Assembly: GCA_965224435.1 (NCBI GenBank)
Contig: OZ245048.1
Span: forward strand, 2,480,001-2,544,000
Direction: 5' to 3'
Origin: JAJRQY01 sp965224435
GTDB lineage: Bacteria > Actinomycetota > Acidimicrobiia > Acidimicrobiales > SZUA-35
DNA length: 64,000 bases
Shown here: piece by piece, positions 7,657 to 15,964 of the stretch
Layout: each line of letters starts with the position of its first letter
Numbering within the stretch: position 1 is the first letter of the stretch
The notes under the pieces: model-generated
The model's input: only the letters and a program-made list of their open reading frames with translations
What the model was told of the DNA's origin: nothing
Databases searched by the model: none
Position numbers and translations under genes: made by a program

Positions 7657-8532
7657 ATGACGGATCATGAGCAGCCACTCATGGCCATTGGCATGTTCTC
7701 TCGTGCTGCCTTGTTGTCGGTCAAGGCGCTGCGGGCCTACCACGACCAGGGGATCCTGATCCCGGCTTCAGTCGACGAGGACACGGGCTACCGCTCCTAC
7801 CACCCCGGCCAGCTGGCCGATGCCGCCATCTTGATCCGCCTTCGAGGCTTGGACTTACCTCTGGCCCAGGTCAAGGAAATCTTGCTCGCCCGCGATCCCA
7901 ACATCACCGGCAAGATCTTGGCCCAACACCAGCTGCACATGAGCGAACGACTGGCCGAGACCGAACGTATTGTCGACGAACTACAACGTGCCGTCGTCAT
8001 GCCAAACGAAGAAACACCAGTCCATGTTCGCACCCTCGAGCACCAGTTCGCCCTCGCTGTGTCCGGCGTGATGAGCAGTGAAGAGTTCTCCAGCTTCCTT
8101 GGTGATGCCTTTGGCTTGCTGTACGAGTCAGCCAACAGTCTCGGTTTCACCATGACCGGGCCAGGCGCCGCTCTCTACGAACCCGTCATCCACGATCACG
8201 ATGCCGAACCAGTAACCGCCTTCATCCCCATCGCTGAGCCAGGGCCGATTCCTGAACCAACTCGCGGCCTGGCGGTCATCGAACTGCCTCGGCATCAGGC
8301 CGCGGTCATCGTGCACCAGGGCTCCTACGAAACCATCGGCCAGACCTACGCCGCCCTCGGCTCGTGGGTTGCCCTCAACAACAAAGCGACCAGCATCGGA
8401 TCTCAAGACCGGGTCGACACCGAACAAGAATCTGCTGGACCAGAGTCGAAGATCCGTGAAATCTACACCGTCAGTGTTCCCGATTCCGACGACCCGTCGA
8501 CCTATCGAACCGAGATCTGCTGGCCACTTTAG
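7657..8532 (+). CDS. MerR-family regulator with GyrI-like effector domain
   Basis: The 291-residue protein opens with a MerR winged helix: MFSRAALLSVKALRAYHDQGIL, then GYRSYHPGQLADAAILIRLRGLDLPL. A coiled coil (about residues 95-120) and a C-terminal GyrI/Rob-like small-molecule-binding domain follow, with HQAAVIVHQGSYETIG. This is the BmrR-like architecture that activates promoters on binding hydrophobic or cationic ligands. ATG 7657 was chosen; ATG 7681 is an alternative, and an open frame extends upstream through the 15-bp repeats. The VOC gene downstream on the same strand and the divergent VOC gene are likely targets. Confidence 0.88.
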   Translation: MTDHEQPLMAIGMFSRAALLSVKALRAYHDQGILIPASVDEDTGYRSYHPGQLADAAILIRLRGLDLPLAQVKEILLARDPNITGKILAQHQLHMSERLAETERIVDELQRAVVMPNEETPVHVRTLEHQFALAVSGVMSSEEFSSFLGDAFGLLYESANSLGFTMTGPGAALYEPVIHDHDAEPVTAFIPIAEPGPIPEPTRGLAVIELPRHQAAVIVHQGSYETIGQTYAALGSWVALNNKATSIGSQDRVDTEQESAGPESKIREIYTVSVPDSDDPSTYRTEICWPL

Positions 8533-8615
8533 TCAGCGGCCAGGGCCTGATTGGGTCCGAGCCGACACGGCCCTAAACACAAACCAAGTTCCACCGAAAC
8601 AGGAAGACAATCCCC

Positions 8616-8978
8616 ATGTCCATGTCCATTGCCAATCTCACTCTCGACTGCGAAGACCCTCAGCTGGTGGCCAAATTCTGGTCCGAAGCCATGGGGTTAC
8701 CTATCGACGACGGCGCAAACGAGTACTTCGTCTCCATTGGGCGCACAGATGGTGACATCTCACCCAACTGGTTCTTCATGAAAGTCCCCGAAGGCAAGAC
8801 GGTCAAGAACCGACTCCACCTCGACCTCGAATCCAATGACGAGTCCAGCGACGGCGAACGCCTTGTTTCACTCGGGGCAACCGAGATCGCCAAGAAGGAA
8901 GAGTGGGGCCATCGCTGGACGATCTACAACGATCCTGAAGGCAACGAGTTCTGCATGTCCGCACCCCACGTCGCCTAG
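8616..8978 (+). CDS. VOC/glyoxalase-like protein
   Basis: The 120-residue protein fits the glyoxalase-like (Glyoxalase_6) group: IANLTLDCEDPQLVAKFWSEAMGLP at the N-terminus, NRLHLDLES in the middle and a YNDPEGNEFCM ending. These proteins are dimeric and their ligand is unknown. It follows the MerR gene by 83 nt in the same direction and starts at ATG 8616 after AGGAAGA. The VOC-MerR-VOC clustering suggests a detoxification or drug-response module. Confidence 0.86.
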   Translation: MSMSIANLTLDCEDPQLVAKFWSEAMGLPIDDGANEYFVSIGRTDGDISPNWFFMKVPEGKTVKNRLHLDLESNDESSDGERLVSLGATEIAKKEEWGHRWTIYNDPEGNEFCMSAPHVA

Positions 8979-9044
8979 GACGCGACGCGCATCAGAAGCA
9001 GGGCTGATAACTGGATGAGGCGGGAGTGACGTAGCCGTTCTTGT

Positions 9045-9878
9045 CTAGCCAAGGTTGGCGATGGCATCACCGGGCATTGGGTCATCGCCAATCATGATCT
9101 CTTGGAACCGGCGCATTCCGCCGAGCCAGCGGTCAACATCAGTGGCCTTGCGCTCGACATAGGTGGCGACTTCTGGGTGAGGCAAGATGTGGAACCGCTC
9201 TTCGGCCATTGCTTCCAGACAAATTCGGGCAACATCGTCGGCTTCGAGCACACCGTCACCACCGGCAACACCGAGGTCGATATCATCGTCGGATCCCAGC
9301 GAGTCGGGACTATTGGCAATGATGGCCGTCCGCACAGCCTGCGGGCACAGCACCGAGACTCGAATGCCTTGGTGATGGTGGGTGATGGCCAACCACTCAG
9401 CGAGAGAAACTGCCGCTGATTTGGTGACCGAGTAGCTCATGGATCCAATCTGGCTGAGCAGGCCAGCAGCTGACGCTGTGTTGAGCAAATAACCCTCACC
9501 ATTGGCAATCATCGAAGGCAGCACGGCCCGGGCCGCATAGATGTGGGACATGACGTGCACCTCCCACATGTTCTGGATCCGCTCGTTCGTATCTTCGAGC
9601 CCTGCGGTGGTGACAAAGCCAGCATTGCTGGCGAACAGCCCGATTGGCCCATGGGCTTGCAGGGTCTCTTCAACCATGGCCTTTAGCGCCGCTTCATCTC
9701 GAACGTCCAAGGTCACGCCGGTTCCACCGATTTCGGCGGCTACACGATCTGCTCCCTCGCCATCCAAGTCAGCGACAACGACGTGGCGCGCTCCAGCAGC
9801 TGCAGCAGCCTTAGCCAAGGCCTCCCCAATGCCTGATCCGCCGCCGGTAATGACTACAACCTTGTCCTGAAGATCCAT
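9045..9878 (-). CDS. short-chain dehydrogenase/reductase
   Basis: The 277-residue protein is a classical SDR. It has the NAD(P) motif TGGGSGIGEAL, the NAG-equivalent SNAGF, a catalytic Ser region (NTASAAG) and the SYSVTKSA motif carrying Tyr and Lys. An acidic pair after beta-2 (ADLDGEG) suggests NAD(H). ATG 9878 fits MDLQDKVVVITGG; an upstream start at 9908 adds an unconserved leader. It is divergent from the monooxygenase gene across an inverted-repeat-bearing gap. Substrate unknown, likely a secondary alcohol or ketone. Confidence 0.92.
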   Translation of the reverse strand: MDLQDKVVVITGGGSGIGEALAKAAAAAGARHVVVADLDGEGADRVAAEIGGTGVTLDVRDEAALKAMVEETLQAHGPIGLFASNAGFVTTAGLEDTNERIQNMWEVHVMSHIYAARAVLPSMIANGEGYLLNTASAAGLLSQIGSMSYSVTKSAAVSLAEWLAITHHHQGIRVSVLCPQAVRTAIIANSPDSLGSDDDIDLGVAGGDGVLEADDVARICLEAMAEERFHILPHPEVATYVERKATDVDRWLGGMRRFQEIMIGDDPMPGDAIANLG

Positions 9879-9912
9879 GGTCGCAGACCCTAGGGCCTCA
9901 TTCTCCAATGGG

Positions 9913-9982
9913 CCAATGTCCAGCTGATGACTTCAACATCGCGAGTCGTTTGGCGTTGGGACTGCTGGACGTGAGACATTGG
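9913..9982. promoter_or_regulatory. nested inverted repeats in the SDR/monooxygenase divergent promoter
   Basis: CCAATGTC (9913-9920) pairs with GACATTGG (9975-9982), and inside it GTCCAGC (9918-9924) pairs with GCTGGAC (9964-9970). The two pairs share bases, so the region is palindromic over 70 bp. It lies between two divergent genes, where a shared operator would be expected. Confidence 0.4.
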
Positions 9983-10017
9983 TTGGCGACAAATGGCCGA
10001 CTGATAGGTAACGATAG

Positions 10018-11523
10018 ATGACCGCAACAGACACGACCCTGGATTCGACAGATGCGGCGAGGGCGAAACATGTCGACGTGTTAATTGTTGGCGCTGGGAT
10101 TTCTGGTATTGCTGGCGCCTACCACCTCCAGGACCAATGCCCGGACAAGAGCTACGCCATCCTCGAGTCCAAGTCGACCTTCGGGGGAACCTGGACCACC
10201 CACACCTACCCCGGTATTCGTTCCGACAGCGATCTCTTTACCTTCGGCTACCGGTTCAAACCATGGATGGGCAAGCCAATTGCTACCGCACAAGAAATCC
10301 TGGACTACATGGGCGAGGTGATTGAGGAGAACGATCTCGCTCAACACATCAATTACGAGCACCAGATCAATACCGCTACCTGGTCCAGCAACAACAAGAT
10401 CTGGACTCTGGCCGGAACCCAAACCGACACCGGCGAGTCGTTCGAGTTCACGTCCAACTTCTTGTGGATGTGCCAGGGCTACTACCGCCACTCTGAGGGC
10501 TACACCCCCGAATGGCCAGGCATGGACCGGTTCAACGGGCCGATCGTACATCCCCAGACCTGGCCAGATGATCTGGAGTACGCCGACAAGAAAGTCCTGG
10601 TCATTGGATCGGGAGCCACAGCAGCCACCATCATCCCGGCCATGGCGCCTCAGGCTGAGCACGTCACCATGCTGCAGCGTTCCCCCACCTTTTTCATCAC
10701 CGGACGCAACTCCAACGAGCTAGCCGACACCCTGCGTGAGCTGGAAATTGACGACGACTGGATCCACGAAATCGTGCGCCGCAAGGTGCTCTTTGACCAG
10801 GCAGCATTTTCGGAGATGTGTTTCACTTACCCCGATGAGGTGCGCAAGGAACTGCTGGCCCCAATCCAGGAGATCCTTGGGGATGACTATCCAGTCTCGA
10901 CCCATTTCAACCCGTCTTATGACCCGTGGCGACAGCGCGTGGCTTTCGTGCCTGACGCCGATCTGTTTGAGGGAATCAAGAGCGGCAAAGCATCAGTTGT
11001 CACCGACGAGATCGACACCTTCACTGAGACCGGCATCCTGCTCAAGTCTGGCGAAACAATCGAGGCCGACATCATCGTCACCGCCACCGGCTTCAACCTC
11101 AACGTGCTTGGTGATATCGCCTTCACCATCGATGACAAGCCTCTGAACTTCCACGACACCATCACCTATCGCGGTGCCATGTTCACCGGGATTCCGAACA
11201 TGGCTTGGGTCTTCGGTTACTTCCGAGCCAGCTGGACCCTGCGAGCCGACATGCTTGGCGACTTCGTTTGCCGCCTCCTGCAGCACATGGATGACAAGGG
11301 CGCTCAGGTCGTCACTCCTCGGCTGCGTGCCGACGAGCAAGACATGACCATGAACCCTTGGGTCGACCCAGAAGACTTCAACCCCGGCTACCTGCAACGA
11401 GGCATGCATCTGATGCCTAAGCAGGGTGATCACGAACCCTGGATGCACACCCAGGACTACAAGACCGAGGTGAAGGTTCTGCCCGAGGCAGATCTTGACG
11501 ACGGCACATTGGTATTTGAGTAG
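10018..11523 (+). CDS. flavin-containing (Baeyer-Villiger-type) monooxygenase
   Basis: The 501-residue enzyme has an N-terminal FAD Rossmann motif (VGAGISGIAGAYH), the Baeyer-Villiger fingerprint F-x-G-x-x-x-H-x-x-x-W as FNGPIVHPQTW, and a second NADPH Rossmann motif (IGSGATAATI). It would insert oxygen into ketones, or S/N-oxygenate soft nucleophiles, using NADPH. The ATATGFN segment near residue 355 is also typical. It is followed 12 nt later by an amidohydrolase gene and is probably co-transcribed. The adjacent divergent SDR could supply the ketone substrate. Confidence 0.93.
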   Translation: MTATDTTLDSTDAARAKHVDVLIVGAGISGIAGAYHLQDQCPDKSYAILESKSTFGGTWTTHTYPGIRSDSDLFTFGYRFKPWMGKPIATAQEILDYMGEVIEENDLAQHINYEHQINTATWSSNNKIWTLAGTQTDTGESFEFTSNFLWMCQGYYRHSEGYTPEWPGMDRFNGPIVHPQTWPDDLEYADKKVLVIGSGATAATIIPAMAPQAEHVTMLQRSPTFFITGRNSNELADTLRELEIDDDWIHEIVRRKVLFDQAAFSEMCFTYPDEVRKELLAPIQEILGDDYPVSTHFNPSYDPWRQRVAFVPDADLFEGIKSGKASVVTDEIDTFTETGILLKSGETIEADIIVTATGFNLNVLGDIAFTIDDKPLNFHDTITYRGAMFTGIPNMAWVFGYFRASWTLRADMLGDFVCRLLQHMDDKGAQVVTPRLRADEQDMTMNPWVDPEDFNPGYLQRGMHLMPKQGDHEPWMHTQDYKTEVKVLPEADLDDGTLVFE

Positions 11524-11535
11524 GGGACCCTGAAG

Positions 11536-13281
11536 ATGAATGACTCACTGGACGCGCCCGATTTTGATCTTGTCATCCGTGGCGGAAACCTGGTTGATGG
11601 ATCCGGTCAACCGGCCCGCCAAGCCGACATCGCCATCACCGGTGAAACCATCGTCGAGGTTGGCAACCTCACCGGCCGCGGCCGCAAAGAGATTGACGCC
11701 ACCGGTCTGCTGGTGACCCCTGGCTGGGTTGATATCCATACCCATTATGACGCCCAAGTCACGTGGGACCCCGAGCTCACCCCTTCTGGCTGGCATGGTG
11801 TCACCACCATTGTCATGGGCAACTGTGGCGTCGGCTTCGCTCCCGTTGCTCCTGACCAGCAAGACTTCCTGGTCCAGGTGATGGAAGGTGTCGAGGACAT
11901 TCCCGGTGCCGCCCTGACCGAGGGAATCCAGTGGGACTGGGAGACCTTCCCCCAATACCTGGACTCGCTGGAAGGCAGGAAGTGGGTCTGCGACGTTGGA
12001 ACCCAAGTCCCCCATGTCGCCGTGCGCACCTATGTCATGGGCGAGCGAGGATCCTTGGACGACCAGGCTTCGGCCGATGAGCGTCAACAGATGGCCGCCA
12101 TCACCCAAGAAGCCCTCGAAGCAGGCGCTCTTGGGTTCAGCACCAGCCGGACCCCGCTCCACAAGACAGTGACCGGCGAGTTGGTACCAGGTACCGACGC
12201 CGAAGAAGACGAGCTGCTCAGTATTGCCGGAGCCGTCCGAGATGCCGGGCACGGAGTCTTCCAGGGTGCGCTGCATCATCCGGAGATTCCCGACTCCTTT
12301 TCATGGTTGCGCCAGATTGCGGAAATCACTGGCGGCAATGTCACCTTCAACCTCAATCAGATCGACTCTGACCCTGATGTTTGGAAGGAAGTTCTGCCCC
12401 TCTTGGAGCAGGCCCATGCCGATGGGCTTCTTGTCAACGCCCAGGTAGCAGGCCGAGCCATTGGCATCTTGATGAGCTGGGAAGGGACCGTGCATCCCTT
12501 CATTGGCCATCCCACCTGGAAGCGGATTTCGGGACTTCCGACCGCCGAGCGACTGGCCAAGCTCCGCGATCTGGAGATCAAGGCCGCCATGCTCGCGGAG
12601 TCTCCGGAAGACCTCACCAGTTTCAGCCGGTTCCTGGTCTCCAGCTTTCACAAGATGTTCCCCTTCACCGGCGAGACGGACTATGAACCCAAGCCCGAAC
12701 ACAGCCTGGCTTCTCGAGTTGCAGCTACCGAGGGCGGTGCCCATTCCGCAGCCGAGCTGGCCTATGACCTTTTGCTTGAGGCTGACGGGCGGGGCCTTTT
12801 GTATTTCCCCCTGATGAACTACACCTCCGGCAACTTGGATCTGACTCACGAGCTTCAACAACACCCCAACACCCTCATGGGCCTGTCCGATGGAGGGGCG
12901 CACTGTGGGGCGATCTGTGACGGTGGCATGCCAACCTTCATGATGACTCACTGGACTCGGGATCGTGACGGCGACAAGTTCGACTTGGCATGGATGGTGC
13001 ATCGCCAGACTCGCCAGACCGCCGAGCACTACGGCTTGTTTGATCGGGGTCTGGTCCAGTCTGGCTACCGAGCCGATCTCAACCTCATCGACTACGACAA
13101 TCTCGATGTTGAGCCCGCCAAGATTGCCTATGACTTGCCAACTGGGGCAAGACGCTATGTGCAGAAGGCGACGGGATACCGGGCGACTATCTGTGCCGGG
13201 CAAGTTGTGGCCAAAGACGGCGCCTTCACCGGCGCCCTACCCGGACGCCTCATCCGCGGTCCTCAAGCCAACCCGGACTGA
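11536..13281 (+). CDS. D-aminoacylase-family amidohydrolase
   Basis: The 581-residue protein belongs to the N-acyl-D-amino-acid deacylase group of the amidohydrolase superfamily. It has DLVIRGGNLVDGSG at the start, the metal-binding HTHYDAQVTWDP, the GNCGVGFAP segment, and a late DGGAHCGAICDGG with the final catalytic Asp. It hydrolyses an amide bond in a TIM barrel with one or two metals; long members such as this act on varied N-acyl compounds. It is 12 nt downstream of the monooxygenase gene, implying a shared degradative pathway. Substrate not determinable. Confidence 0.92.
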   Translation: MNDSLDAPDFDLVIRGGNLVDGSGQPARQADIAITGETIVEVGNLTGRGRKEIDATGLLVTPGWVDIHTHYDAQVTWDPELTPSGWHGVTTIVMGNCGVGFAPVAPDQQDFLVQVMEGVEDIPGAALTEGIQWDWETFPQYLDSLEGRKWVCDVGTQVPHVAVRTYVMGERGSLDDQASADERQQMAAITQEALEAGALGFSTSRTPLHKTVTGELVPGTDAEEDELLSIAGAVRDAGHGVFQGALHHPEIPDSFSWLRQIAEITGGNVTFNLNQIDSDPDVWKEVLPLLEQAHADGLLVNAQVAGRAIGILMSWEGTVHPFIGHPTWKRISGLPTAERLAKLRDLEIKAAMLAESPEDLTSFSRFLVSSFHKMFPFTGETDYEPKPEHSLASRVAATEGGAHSAAELAYDLLLEADGRGLLYFPLMNYTSGNLDLTHELQQHPNTLMGLSDGGAHCGAICDGGMPTFMMTHWTRDRDGDKFDLAWMVHRQTRQTAEHYGLFDRGLVQSGYRADLNLIDYDNLDVEPAKIAYDLPTGARRYVQKATGYRATICAGQVVAKDGAFTGALPGRLIRGPQANPD

Positions 13282-13307
13282 GCACTCCAGCACGCGCCGC
13301 TAGCCTC

Positions 13308-13592
13308 ATGGTCGTGACCAGACCATTCTCAACCCCACTAGACACCAGTCCGGAAGCTCGGGTCTGGCTAGAAACCAAGTGGAGGTCGATGGAACCGTGG
13401 CAGAAGGCGGAACTCGCCAACCAACTCACCCTCGACTGCACAGCTCTTGCCCTCGCTGGCATCCATGCCCGTTCCGATGGACTCTCCCAAGACGCAATTC
13501 GCTACCAGCTCGCATTGCGACGCTACGGACGGAAACTCGCTGACGAGGTATACGGAACGACGACTGAAGCAGATTCGAGTCGGCCGAGCTAG
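13308..13592 (+). CDS. small hypothetical protein (94 aa)
   Basis: The 94-residue soluble protein is mostly helical, with LETKWRSMEPWQKAELANQLTLDCTALA spaced over residues 20-50, then a short RYQLALRRYGRKLADEVYG segment. The latter resembles small actinobacterial proteins annotated only as hypothetical. It starts 26 nt after the amidohydrolase stop and overlaps the convergent metallopeptidase gene by 4 nt at the stop codons. No function can be assigned. Confidence 0.6.
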   Translation: MVVTRPFSTPLDTSPEARVWLETKWRSMEPWQKAELANQLTLDCTALALAGIHARSDGLSQDAIRYQLALRRYGRKLADEVYGTTTEADSSRPS

Positions 13593-14632
13593 CCGCATTG
13601 GCCAAGGGTGTTGGGCAGATCGGTTTGTCCGGCCGCGGCTGCACGGTCTCGATAGGCCACTAACTCTGGGTAGGCCTCGAAGAACTGCATGCGTGGTTCG
13701 GCCTCATCAGGAACATCAAGGCCATAGACAAAGGCAGAGAACGCCTCGGCGAAGTCTTCTTCGGGATGGCTGGCGGCATAGCTGCCCAGGAACGAGCGAT
13801 CCAATTCGCAGCGGTCCTCTCCGCCTTCTTCATCAATCGATCCGGACTTGGGTAGATCATCCAGCATTTCTTGGGTCCAGAAGGCTTCAACCCAAGCGGT
13901 GATATAGGAGTCGGGCAGGAAGCAGACATAGCCGTTGTAGTAGCTGTCGCAACTGCTTCGCCGCTGGTTCTCGTCGAATTGGTCGGGGTCTTGGGTGAAG
14001 ATATGGCTCAGCTCGTGCGCCATGGTCAGCCGCAACTCTTGCAGGTCATCAGCGGAATAGACGTCGACCGCGATGATGAACTCGTCGTAGCTGTCGATTG
14101 TCGCAGGGCCGGCGAAAGCAAAGACCGTGTCGGACTCGATTCCCGCAAAAAGCTTGATTGGCAGCAGCTGCTCTGGGTCGGTGAATTCGTCCAGCAGGTC
14201 CCAGCTTTGCAAGACTTCATCGCTGGCCTCACCGAAGCACAGACCCCCAAGAACACCGTCATTGACCTCGTAGATGGCGATGACCGGACCATCCTCTTCG
14301 CCAATGGTGTCCGGCTCACAAATGACCTCGGCCGCGTCATCCTCATCGGGTCGCTCGCGATTGTTGCCCGATGATCCGCCGCCATCGGAGGAACCACCAT
14401 CCTGGCGATCCATCTCCGACGGTTCTCGTTCGTCCGGTCCATCATCCCCGGCTGGCGTCTCACGCATCGCACCTTCATCGAGGGATTTGGAGTCATCACC
14501 GGATGACCCAGTAGCCGCCTCAAAAACGTCGGTACGAGTAGCCAGGAAGACGACGGTCGCTCCGCCCACGGCGACCAAGCCCACGAAGCCAAACAACCCA
14601 ATCAACAGGAGGGTTCGGACGGATCGAGACAT
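13589..14632 (-). CDS. membrane-anchored or secreted zinc metallopeptidase-like protein
   Basis: The 347-residue product starts with a basic tip and one transmembrane or signal-anchor helix (about residues 7-32). An acidic, Ser/Gly-rich linker of about 70 residues follows, then a folded domain with MAHELSHIFTQD, the HExxH zinc motif. A downstream EEDFAEAFSAFVYG offers a third ligand of the gluzincin kind. Conserved-looking Cys pairs (VICEP, LCFGE, SSCDSYY, DRCELD) suggest disulfides outside the cell. I cannot name a MEROPS family. ATG 14632 was chosen; an alternative start lies 9 nt upstream. Confidence 0.78.
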   Translation of the reverse strand: MSRSVRTLLLIGLFGFVGLVAVGGATVVFLATRTDVFEAATGSSGDDSKSLDEGAMRETPAGDDGPDEREPSEMDRQDGGSSDGGGSSGNNRERPDEDDAAEVICEPDTIGEEDGPVIAIYEVNDGVLGGLCFGEASDEVLQSWDLLDEFTDPEQLLPIKLFAGIESDTVFAFAGPATIDSYDEFIIAVDVYSADDLQELRLTMAHELSHIFTQDPDQFDENQRRSSCDSYYNGYVCFLPDSYITAWVEAFWTQEMLDDLPKSGSIDEEGGEDRCELDRSFLGSYAASHPEEDFAEAFSAFVYGLDVPDEAEPRMQFFEAYPELVAYRDRAAAAGQTDLPNTLGQCG

Positions 14633-14694
14633 TGACGACACGATAACAATGATCGGTTACTGGTACCCCGGTCTAAAGCGCTAGCTTTCGGGTC

Positions 14695-15825
14695 ATGAAG
14701 TCACGAGTTGGAATCATTGGTGGTGGCATTGCCGGAATGAGCGCTGCTCACTTTTTGGCCGAGCAAATTGGCGGAGAGAATATCGTCCTGGTTGAGGCTG
14801 AGGAACAGCTCACCCACCACACCACTGGTCGCTCGGCTGCCATCCTGATCGAGAACTACGGCGCACTGCCCGTGCGTGGCCTGACCCGCGCTGGCTTGTC
14901 ATTCTTGCGCAATCCACCAGCGGATCTTGTTGATGCCCCGATCACGACACCACGCGGCAGCCTCTTCGTGGCCACACCTGGTGAGGATGATGAGATTGAG
15001 CGGCTCATTGCCGAGGCGGCTCAAAACGGGGTCGAGCAGCATGAACTCACCCCTGAAGAAGCACTGAAACTTTGTCCCATGCTCCGACCCGAAGTCCACT
15101 CACGTGCTCTGTATGAACCTGCCGCTTCGGACATCGATGTTGCTGGACTTCATCAGGCCTACGTGCGCGGCTTTCGTCGCGCTGGCGGCACCATCGTGAC
15201 GTCCAACCGGATTGAAGACATCACCAGAACTGATCGCGGTTGGGAGCTTGGCTCCACTTCAGAAACCGTCATCGTCGATACTGTCATCAATGCGGCCGGC
15301 GCGTGGGGCGATGTGGTGGCGGCCCATGCTGGCATTGCTCCCATTGGCCTGACGCCGATGCGCCGAACCGCCTTCATGGTGAATAGTCCTTTCGACGATT
15401 CTGCTGACTGGCCCATTGTCTCCAATGCTGAGCACACCTGGTACGCCAAACCTGATGGCCCCCAGTTCTTGTGTTCCCCAGCCGATGAGACTCCAAGCGA
15501 GCCATGCGACGCCAAACCCGAAGAGCTGGATGTTGCTCTCGCCATTGACCGAATCAATGAGGCGACCACACTCAGTATTCGTAGTGTTTCTTCGGAGTGG
15601 GCGGGGCTTCGAACGTTCGCTCCCGACCGAGCCCTGGTGATTGGTCCCGATCCATCAGATGAGAAGTTCTTCTGGCTGGTCGGTCAGGGTGGTATCGGAA
15701 TCCAGACCTCGCCTGGCGCCGGAAAGCTCATCGCTGGTTTGGTAGCCGAAGGAGCACCGGGTGATGCGTTCGACGGCCTCGATCTCGACCTGGCCGGGCT
15801 ACTTCCTGATCGACTACGAGGCTAG
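14695..15825 (+). CDS. FAD-dependent D-amino-acid-oxidase-type oxidoreductase
   Basis: The 376-residue protein has an N-terminal FAD motif (VGIIGGGIAGMSAAHF), the TTGRSAA segment that binds FAD in the DAO/GlpD superfamily, and a C-terminal GQGGIGIQTSPGAGKL closing loop. It would oxidise an amine, amino acid or hydroxy acid; glycine/sarcosine-type or D-amino acid substrates are typical. It starts at ATG 14695 and is divergent from the metallopeptidase. Substrate unknown. Confidence 0.9.
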   Translation: MKSRVGIIGGGIAGMSAAHFLAEQIGGENIVLVEAEEQLTHHTTGRSAAILIENYGALPVRGLTRAGLSFLRNPPADLVDAPITTPRGSLFVATPGEDDEIERLIAEAAQNGVEQHELTPEEALKLCPMLRPEVHSRALYEPAASDIDVAGLHQAYVRGFRRAGGTIVTSNRIEDITRTDRGWELGSTSETVIVDTVINAAGAWGDVVAAHAGIAPIGLTPMRRTAFMVNSPFDDSADWPIVSNAEHTWYAKPDGPQFLCSPADETPSEPCDAKPEELDVALAIDRINEATTLSIRSVSSEWAGLRTFAPDRALVIGPDPSDEKFFWLVGQGGIGIQTSPGAGKLIAGLVAEGAPGDAFDGLDLDLAGLLPDRLRG

Positions 15826-15964
15826 ATTCTTCGAATCTGCCCCACGGATAACCCGAGATGGGTTGAGTCCAGTTCTCACCAGTCTTTCTCAGGCTTCATG
15901 CCATAGGATCACAGCTTCGCTGGCATCCCAGATCGGCTCTGGGTCGAGGATTAGAGTTCCTCCT

